Shown here one piece after another: positions 1 to 5,485 of a stretch of 5,485 nt of DNA (its first letter is position 1; every line of letters starts with the position of its first letter). The DNA is from Planctomycetota bacterium. Its GTDB lineage: Bacteria > Planctomycetota > SBBH01 > JACQRN01. The position numbers and the translations under genes are program-made. The notes under the pieces were generated by a model. The model was not told where the DNA came from, made no database searches, and was given only the letters and a program-made list of their open reading frames with translations. Where the stretch lies: contig JACQRN010000133.1 of assembly GCA_016206515.1 (NCBI GenBank), forward strand, positions 1 through 5,485, given 5' to 3'.

Positions 1-2
1 AC

Positions 3-707
3 CTGGACCTCGCCGTCGACGGGATCCTCTGGTCCGCCTTCTGGACCACCGGGCAGAGGAGCACGGCGGCGAGCCGGCTGGTCGTCCACCGGGAGGTCGA
101 GGGGGCGCTCGTCGAGCGGCTCGTGGCGCGCGCCCGCGCGATGCGTCTCGGCGACGGCCTGGACGAGGCGACAGACGTGGGGCCCGTCGTGAACCGTTCG
201 CAACTCGAGAACGTCGACCGGTACGTCCAGATCGGCAAGCAGGAGGGGGCGCGCCTCCTGTGCGGCGGCGAGATCGCGCGGGACGGGGCGCTGGCGAAGG
301 GGTTCTTCTACCGCCCGACGATCTTCGGGGGGTGCAAACCGTCCATGCGGATCGCGCAGGAGGAGATCTTCGGCCCGGTGCTGTCGGTCCTGCCGGTCGG
401 CTCGTTCGAGGAGGCGATCGATGTCGCCAACGGGACGGCGTACGGTCTGTCCGCCTCCCTCTACACGCGCGACGTGAACCGCGCGTTTTCCGCCATGCGG
501 GACCTCGAGAACGGCCTCGTCTACGTCAACGCCGGAACGATCGGCTCGGAGGTCTCCACCCCGTTCGGAGGCATGAAGGCGACCGGCAACGGCCACCGCG
601 AGGCCGGCCGCCAGGCGCTCGACACCTTCAGCGAGTGGAAGTCGTGCTTTATCGATTACAGCGGGAAGCTCCAGCGGGCGCAGATCGACACGAAAAATGG
701 GGACTGA
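3..707 (+). CDS. Aldehyde dehydrogenase family protein, C-terminal half (5' end outside window), catalytic Cys replaced by Ser
   Basis: This is the last 234 residues of an NAD(P)-dependent aldehyde dehydrogenase, a cytosolic enzyme family that oxidises aldehydes to carboxylates. The family is usually about 480-510 residues, so the cofactor-binding N-terminal half lies upstream. Visible family signatures are the active-site loop FWTTGQRSTAASR (39-77), EEIFGPV (360-380), a VYVN strand near 519, and PFGGMKATGNGHREAG (561-608). The ending, with DYSGKLQRAQ, resembles ALDH7 (antiquitin-like) and ketoglutarate-semialdehyde dehydrogenase relatives, but the substrate cannot be read from this. Oddity: the family motif G-Q-x-C carries the catalytic nucleophile, and here that codon (60-62) is AGC, serine; no other cysteine lies nearby. 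The last residues (TKNGD) and the TGA stop are encoded inside a palindromic repeat, so the C-terminus may have been rewritten by its insertion. The family call is secure. Activity is doubtful unless the serine is a base error. Confidence 0.95.
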   Translation: MDLAVDGILWSAFWTTGQRSTAASRLVVHREVEGALVERLVARARAMRLGDGLDEATDVGPVVNRSQLENVDRYVQIGKQEGARLLCGGEIARDGALAKGFFYRPTIFGGCKPSMRIAQEEIFGPVLSVLPVGSFEEAIDVANGTAYGLSASLYTRDVNRAFSAMRDLENGLVYVNAGTIGSEVSTPFGGMKATGNGHREAGRQALDTFSEWKSCFIDYSGKLQRAQIDTKNGD

Positions 708-754
708 CCTGTGACGTCGATCTGGCGGCGTTGGGTCTGTCCCCATTTTTCGTG
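689..754. repeat. Long imperfect palindrome, likely bidirectional terminator and/or REP-like element
   Basis: The arms cacgaaaaatggggac (689-704) and gtccccatttttcgtg (739-754) are exact reverse complements. After one mismatch (705/738) pairing continues through GACC/GGTC (706-709 with 734-737) and two G-U pairs. The stem is therefore about 22 bp with a loop of about 20 nt. On either strand a G/C-rich stem core is followed by ATTTTT, as in an intrinsic terminator, and the symmetry would let it stop transcription from both sides. The left arm codes the last residues of the aldehyde dehydrogenase and contains its stop, which is unusual for a plain terminator and suggests an inserted element. 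Repeats with a similar 'aaaatggggac' core are, from memory, scattered in some proteobacterial genomes near REP-associated (Y1-type) transposases. No transposase is present here, so that assignment is inference. Confidence 0.75.
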
Positions 755-795
755 CGTTCGATCCGGGCGAACCGCGGACTCCTTCTGGACGTTCC

Positions 796-800
796 AGGGG
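796..800 (+). promoter_or_regulatory. Shine-Dalgarno for the large exported protein, within a possible small hairpin
   Basis: AGGGG lies 5 nt before the ATG at 806 and supports that start. The reading frame is open upstream to 260, but only this ATG places a signal peptide at the N-terminus. The site could pair with 782-789 (stem 782-789/793-800, loop CGT, two G-U pairs), which would occlude it. No convincing -35/-10 pair was found in the 98-nt gap. Confidence 0.5.
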
Positions 801-805
801 TAGGG

Positions 806-3800
806 ATGTCCGCGAAGGTCCCGTTTCCCCGCTGGTGCATCCGTGCCGCGCTCGCCGCGGCGCTGCTGCTCCCTTGCCTGCCGATCGCGCCGGCGCGCGC
901 GGACGTCTATGTCGAGCCGGACGAGATCGACATCCAGGACGGTCTCGACCGCGTCCGGATGCTGCGTACCCGCGGCGACGAGCGCGCCGCCCTGCAGGAG
1001 CTGCTGAAGGTCGTCGACGCGTACCCGCAAGGGCTCTGCATCCCTCCCGGCGAGTCGCGATACGTTCCCCTGGTCGAGTACGTCCAGGCGTGCATCGCCG
1101 CGGCCCCGGAGGAGGCGAGGGGGTGGTACCGGTTGGCCGTGCGTGGCCCCTCCCGGCAGATCTTGGAGGAGGCGCGCGCGGGGACGGTCACGCCCGAGCG
1201 CCTGCGGTACGCCTCCGACGTCTACCGCTACAGCGAGGCGGGCGCCGCCCTCCTGGCGCTCTGGGCGGAACGGTGCTGGGAGCGCGGGTGGCTCGCGCAG
1301 GCCACGAAGGCGTGGGACGTGCTGGCGGCCCATCCGGAGGCGGCCGGGCCCGCGCGGAGCGCCGGTGCGTACCGCGCGCGGGTCGCCCGCGCCCTGGCGG
1401 GGAGCGGCCCGATGCCGGACGCCCCGCCGGAGGGGATCCGTGCCGGGTCCGAGCGGTTCGGCCCGGCGTCGATCGGCGGCCGGCTTCCCGCGCTGCCGGC
1501 GCCGCCTCCCGCCGACGGCGCGTGGTTGCGCCCCGGCGGTGGGGACGACGGGACGCGGCTGATGGAGGGGAGCGTCACCTTACTCAAGCCCGAGTACGAG
1601 TGGCGCTCGGGCGGGGGGCGGTCCGACGGAATCACGGGCCGAGCGGTCGGCCCGGGGCGCCGCCGCGCCATTCCCGTCGAGGGGGGGGGCTTCTTCTCGG
1701 CGTGGCAATCGATCGTCTCCGGCGGACAGGTCATCCTCTCCGGGCCGAGGGACCTGCAGGCGTACGACCTCGTGACCGGCAAGCTGGCGTGGGGCCATGC
1801 GCTCCCCGGGGTCCTCGGCGGCGAAATCCCCGGCGGATGGGTCCACGGCCTCGCCTCCGACGGCGAGCGCGTGGCGTACGTGGCCCGTCGGCCCGGCGCG
1901 CAGGCCCCGCGGTTCGGGACCTCGACGGGCGCGGGACGCCTCCTTCTGGTGCGTCCGGTCCGGAGGGCGCAGGAGGTGGGTGTCCGGTTCGAGAAGGATG
2001 CCGAGCTGCTGTGGGAGGCGCACCCCGGGGAGGCCGCGTCGAACGCCCACTCCTTCGAGGGGACCCCGATCGTCACGCCGGAGGCGGTCTACTGCGCGGC
2101 GTTCGAGGAGCAGGGGCGCGTGCTGGTCCATGCCTTCGCGACGTCCGACGGGCACCTCCTCTGGAGCCGGTTCATCTGCCAGGCGTATGTGCAGCCGGGG
2201 GTCCCCGGTGCGCAGCCGTCCCTCGCCTTGTCCGAGGGGGTTCTCTACGTCGTGACCCACCGCCGCGTCGTCGCGGCCGTGGACGCTCTCGACGGCTCCC
2301 CCCTCTGGATCTCGGTCTACGAGGCCGCGGAGGGGGAGACGGATGCCGCGACCGTCTCCTGCGCCTCCGGGCTCCTCGTGCGGGACGGCTGCCTCTACGC
2401 CGCGCCCGGGGACACGCGGGAGCTGCTGTGTCTCGATGCGGCGACCGGCCGGAAGTGCTGGGGGTGGGCCGAGCCCCCGGTGGCGAACGTCCCGCCGGGG
2501 ACCCGCCTCCTCCTGGGGTGCGTGGAGGGGTTCCTGTACGTTCTGGTGGTCCCCGCTGCCGAGGGGGGGACGTTCCCGTCCGCCCGGATCTGCGTGATCG
2601 ACCTCTCCCGGCCGGCGGATCGCGCCCCTTTCGTGCTCCTCCCGTCGGACGCCGGATCGTTGTCCGGTCGTCCCGCCCTGACGCGGGAGCGCCTCCTGAT
2701 CCCGACGCGTGGGAAGGGGATCGTCTCGATCGACATCCGGATCGCCGGACGGATGCCGACTCTCAAACAGGTCGAATCCCCGGTCCTCGCCTGGCCCGCC
2801 GACGTCGGGTCGGTGGCGCTTGCCGACGGGGTCTCCATGCCGTTCCAGGGGGGCAACCTGACGGTCGTGCCCGGGTCGCTCCTGGTCGTGAACGACGGGG
2901 TCGTCCTCCTGTACCGGACGGTCGAGGATGTGGCGGCGCACCTGCGCGCCCAGATCGCGCTCGACCCGGCGCAGCCGGACCCGTACCTGCGCCTGGCGGC
3001 ATACCTGCGCAGCCGGAAGGATCCGGAGGGGGCGCTGGCGGTCCTGCGCGAGGCGCTCTGTGCCGTCCCGGAGGAGGCGCGCGAGCCGGCGCGGGTCGAT
3101 CTGGCCCTTGCGATCCACCGCAGGGGGTTGGAGAGGCGCGACGCGCTCGAGGCGCCCGGGGCGTTCCTTCCGCTCCTCGAGGAGGCGCTGTCGCTCCGTC
3201 CCGGCTCGTACGAGATCGGTTCGGATGTCGCCGCCGCCTACGAGGCGGCGGGGCGGATGCGCGACGCCTACTCGCTTCTGGAGGGGCTGCTCGACCGGCA
3301 AAGCTTGACGGAAGGGGCGCTCGCGCTCTCCAGCGAGCGGCGGCGCGCGGCCTGGGTTGTCGGGGACCGGCTCGCCGGCCTGTACGCCGCGTGTCCGGAG
3401 CGGGACCGGCGGGTGCTCCGCGAGGGGATGCTCCTGCGCACGCGCTCCTGGGGCTCGGATGGCGCGGTGGTCCCGGCCACCGGCCTGGCGGCCGTCCCGG
3501 TCCTCTGGTCGGACGCGGAGGCGCTGCGCGAGGCGGTGGGATTCCTGGAAGGGGACGGACGCTCCGCCGCGGCGCGCCACATCCTGTACGTCGCCGCCGC
3601 GCGCGGGAGCGACCGCACCGTCCGGGAGTGGGCATCGGAGAGGTTGCGCGCCGCGGATGCGCTTCCAGGCCTGCCCGCGCCGGTCGCGTGGAGCGCGGCG
3701 CGCCGCAGGCCGCCCCGCGTGGCATGGATGCTTCCCGTGGTGGAAGGGCGCGTCTCCCTGATGCCGGTTCTCGATGCGGGGTTCCGCGCGCCCGGCGATG

Positions 3801-4984
3801 CCGTGGCGCTGACCTCCGGGGAGGTCGTCCGCTCGACCTCCGCGGAGGCTCCGCGCCGTCTCGCCGGGCCGATCCCGTCCTATTGGGCGGTCCAGGGGTC
3901 CGGCGGGATCTGGAGGGGGATCCCCGGCGGGATGCGCCTTGGCGGGGCGGACGCCGGGGTCCTCTGGGAGAATGGGGCGGCCGCCGGCGAGGTGCGCCCC
4001 GCGCGGTTCGATCTTCCGGGATGGGTCGTGCGGGAGGACTCGCCCCCCGCGGTCTGGATGCCTGAGGTCGCCCTCGTCCCGGGGACCCTGTTCGCGATCG
4101 AGCCGACCGCGGGCCGCATGCGCGTTGTCGCCCTCGACGTGGCAGGCGGGGACTGGATCTGGGTGCAGGAGGGGATCCCGGGAGCGGCCGGGATCACGAC
4201 GGCGGCCCCCGGGACCGTGTCCCCCGGGAGGCTGGTGGTCTGGTCCTCGGTCCCGGACAGGGTTTCGGTTCTCGATGCGCGGACCGGGACGGTCCTCGAG
4301 TCCTCGGGGCCGACAGACGGAAGCGGGTTCCGGAGCGGACCGGTCGCGTTCGACGGTGGAGCGCATGTCGTGGCGACCTCCTCGGGGCTCTGGCGCTTCG
4401 CCGCGGATCCGGCCGGGTGGGAGTGCCTGCACCGGTTCCCCGCCCCCCTGGCGACCGGGGAGACCTGCTCGCTCGCGCGGGATCCCGGCAACGGCGCCCT
4501 CTGGTGCGTGACGGCGGGGTGGGCGCTTCGCGTCCCGTGCGGACCGGACGGTCGCGTCCCCGCCGGGGAGGGGGGGCCGGAGCCGTGGAGGAAGGACTTG
4601 GCCGCGCTGAAACGCCTGGAGGGGGTCCGGATCGAGGGGGGGCGCCTGTTGCGCATCGGCGAGATCGACCATGGGGTGCGGTTCGAGGCGTTCGACCTGG
4701 GACGCGACCTCGCCACCGATTGGCGGATCGATTTCCCGCCGACCCAGTCGCTCCGCGGGGCGCTGCTCCTCCCCGGCGGGCTCCTCGTTGTCGAGAGCGG
4801 CCGCGACTGGTACCCGGGCGACGCCGGGAACTTCCTCGTCGGGTTCGAGCTGGCGGGGGGGCGGACCCTGTGGCGCCTCCCCCTCGACCCCTACCTGGGG
4901 CGCATCCGGGCGCTTGCCTACGTTGGCGGCCGGATCCTCGTGGAGGGGAACGGCGGGATCGTCTGCCTCGAACCGGCGGAGTAG
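806..4984 (+). CDS. Large exported protein with two PQQ-like beta-propeller regions and TPR-like helical blocks
   Basis: The predicted product is 1392 residues. Residues 1-32 form a Sec signal peptide: basic start, hydrophobic core AALAAALLLPCLPIA, and A-R-A before D33. There is no proper lipobox, so it is probably a soluble periplasmic protein. Residues 35-200 are helical and TPR-like, resembling from memory the N-terminal domain of long planctomycete-type PQQ-repeat proteins. A Pro/Gly-rich linker (about 200-250) precedes a first propeller (about 297-705) with repeats of the form A-x-D-x-x-T-G-x-x-x-W near 318-330, 489-501 and 541-552. Residues about 706-960 are TPR-like, for example around DPYLRLAAYLRSRKDPEGAL (725-744). 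Residues about 970-1392 form a second, more diverged propeller (repeats near 1107, 1153 and 1345). True quinoprotein dehydrogenases carry a vicinal Cys pair; none is seen, so a BamB-like scaffold role is likelier than an enzyme. The mature part has 18 cysteines but no CxxCH heme motif. The start was chosen by signal peptide and Shine-Dalgarno. The gene runs in the same direction as the downstream moxR-like gene. Exact function is unknown. Confidence 0.85.
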   Translation: MSAKVPFPRWCIRAALAAALLLPCLPIAPARADVYVEPDEIDIQDGLDRVRMLRTRGDERAALQELLKVVDAYPQGLCIPPGESRYVPLVEYVQACIAAAPEEARGWYRLAVRGPSRQILEEARAGTVTPERLRYASDVYRYSEAGAALLALWAERCWERGWLAQATKAWDVLAAHPEAAGPARSAGAYRARVARALAGSGPMPDAPPEGIRAGSERFGPASIGGRLPALPAPPPADGAWLRPGGGDDGTRLMEGSVTLLKPEYEWRSGGGRSDGITGRAVGPGRRRAIPVEGGGFFSAWQSIVSGGQVILSGPRDLQAYDLVTGKLAWGHALPGVLGGEIPGGWVHGLASDGERVAYVARRPGAQAPRFGTSTGAGRLLLVRPVRRAQEVGVRFEKDAELLWEAHPGEAASNAHSFEGTPIVTPEAVYCAAFEEQGRVLVHAFATSDGHLLWSRFICQAYVQPGVPGAQPSLALSEGVLYVVTHRRVVAAVDALDGSPLWISVYEAAEGETDAATVSCASGLLVRDGCLYAAPGDTRELLCLDAATGRKCWGWAEPPVANVPPGTRLLLGCVEGFLYVLVVPAAEGGTFPSARICVIDLSRPADRAPFVLLPSDAGSLSGRPALTRERLLIPTRGKGIVSIDIRIAGRMPTLKQVESPVLAWPADVGSVALADGVSMPFQGGNLTVVPGSLLVVNDGVVLLYRTVEDVAAHLRAQIALDPAQPDPYLRLAAYLRSRKDPEGALAVLREALCAVPEEAREPARVDLALAIHRRGLERRDALEAPGAFLPLLEEALSLRPGSYEIGSDVAAAYEAAGRMRDAYSLLEGLLDRQSLTEGALALSSERRRAAWVVGDRLAGLYAACPERDRRVLREGMLLRTRSWGSDGAVVPATGLAAVPVLWSDAEALREAVGFLEGDGRSAAARHILYVAAARGSDRTVREWASERLRAADALPGLPAPVAWSAARRRPPRVAWMLPVVEGRVSLMPVLDAGFRAPGDAVALTSGEVVRSTSAEAPRRLAGPIPSYWAVQGSGGIWRGIPGGMRLGGADAGVLWENGAAAGEVRPARFDLPGWVVREDSPPAVWMPEVALVPGTLFAIEPTAGRMRVVALDVAGGDWIWVQEGIPGAAGITTAAPGTVSPGRLVVWSSVPDRVSVLDARTGTVLESSGPTDGSGFRSGPVAFDGGAHVVATSSGLWRFAADPAGWECLHRFPAPLATGETCSLARDPGNGALWCVTAGWALRVPCGPDGRVPAGEGGPEPWRKDLAALKRLEGVRIEGGRLLRIGEIDHGVRFEAFDLGRDLATDWRIDFPPTQSLRGALLLPGGLLVVESGRDWYPGDAGNFLVGFELAGGRTLWRLPLDPYLGRIRALAYVGGRILVEGNGGIVCLEPAE

Positions 4985-5050
4985 TATTCTCCTCGCGAAC
5001 CTTTGTTCCCTTCCGTCGGTTCCCATTCCCTGTAGGATGCGCGGAGGTCA

Positions 5051-5067
5051 CCGGCGCCATGCGCCGG
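5051..5067 (+). promoter_or_regulatory. GC hairpin directly before the moxR-like Shine-Dalgarno
   Basis: CCGGCGC (5051-5057) and GCGCCGG (5061-5067) form a perfect 7-bp stem with a CAT loop, ending one base before the Shine-Dalgarno. No T-tract follows, so it is not an intrinsic terminator. It may stabilise the 5' end of a processed mRNA or influence translation of the ATPase, or be a chance product of high GC content. Confidence 0.4.
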
Positions 5068-5074
5068 AAAGGAG
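5068..5074 (+). promoter_or_regulatory. Strong Shine-Dalgarno of the moxR-like gene
   Basis: AAAGGAG sits 6 nt before the ATG at 5081 and fixes that start. The nearby ATG at 5059 is in another frame and would overlap this site. The 96-nt gap from 4985 is more AT-rich than its surroundings up to about 5038, but I see no convincing promoter there, only a weak TAGGAT (5033-5038) without a good -35 partner. Confidence 0.8.
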
Positions 5075-5080
5075 AGCGGG

Positions 5081-5485
<405 letters not shown>

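Noticed and set aside
260..805. Upstream extension of the large gene's frame through the aldehyde dehydrogenase
   Set aside because: It overlaps a well-supported gene in another frame and has an Arg-rich, domain-free translation. A signal peptide and Shine-Dalgarno mark the true start at 806.
868..880. Possible lipoprotein cleavage at Cys24
   Set aside because: The residues before this Cys are L-L-P, not a lipobox, and a good signal peptidase I site (A-R-A before D33) follows.
835..4065. 1076-codon + strand open frame in another frame
   Set aside because: It is a very Arg/Gly/Pro-rich translation with no motifs, fully inside the large gene; a high-GC shadow.
806..4984. Interpretation as a true PQQ-dependent dehydrogenase
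   Set aside because: The propeller-type repeats match, but there is no vicinal cysteine pair and no CxxCH heme site, and TPR-like blocks interrupt the propeller regions. A structural role fits better.
1580..5026. Minus-strand open frame of 1148 codons, antisense to the large gene
   Set aside because: It lies opposite a gene with clear signal peptide, propeller and TPR features. The translation is Arg/Pro/Gly-rich without recognisable domains, as expected when GC-rich codons remove stops from the antisense frame.
5003..5038. Promoter before the moxR-like gene
   Set aside because: TAGGAT (5033-5038) is a fair -10, but TTGTTC (5003-5008) is 24 nt away, and the sequence at 17-nt spacing (TTCCGT) matches poorly.

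Overview
This window is high-GC DNA (roughly 70% by eye). It is densely coding on the + strand and holds one complete gene, two genes cut by the window edges, and two short intergenic gaps of about 100 bp. The base composition, the secreted PQQ-like/TPR protein next to a MoxR ATPase, and a 'aaaaatggggac' palindrome of a kind I associate with deltaproteobacterial-type genomes suggest a Gram-negative, possibly environmental bacterium. The Desulfobacterota/Deferrimicrobiota neighbourhood or a Planctomycetes-like lineage would fit. This taxonomic guess is weak because no rRNA or marker gene is present.

Layout. Positions 3-707 encode the C-terminal half of an NAD(P)-dependent aldehyde dehydrogenase. 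Its N-terminal half lies before the window, and its catalytic cysteine position reads serine. A long, nearly perfect palindrome (689-754) overlaps the last codons and stop of this gene. It can act as a bidirectional terminator and may also be a REP-like repeat. After a 98-nt gap comes a 1392-residue exported protein (806-4984). It has a signal peptide, an N-terminal helical region, a PQQ-type beta-propeller, a TPR-like helical block and a second propeller-like region. A 96-nt gap with a small GC hairpin just before a strong Shine-Dalgarno leads to the first 135 codons of a MoxR-type AAA+ ATPase (5081 to the window end).

How they may work together. The aldehyde dehydrogenase looks like a separate metabolic unit closed off by the palindrome. 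The large exported protein and the MoxR ATPase run in the same direction and may start a MoxR-type operon. In many bacteria such operons continue with DUF58 and von Willebrand/Bat-like genes, and the ATPase is thought to remodel or mature partner proteins. The large protein would be an envelope scaffold, possibly a partner of that system. The link is inferred from adjacency only. I see no CRISPR array, tRNA, rRNA, transposase or other mobile gene here.
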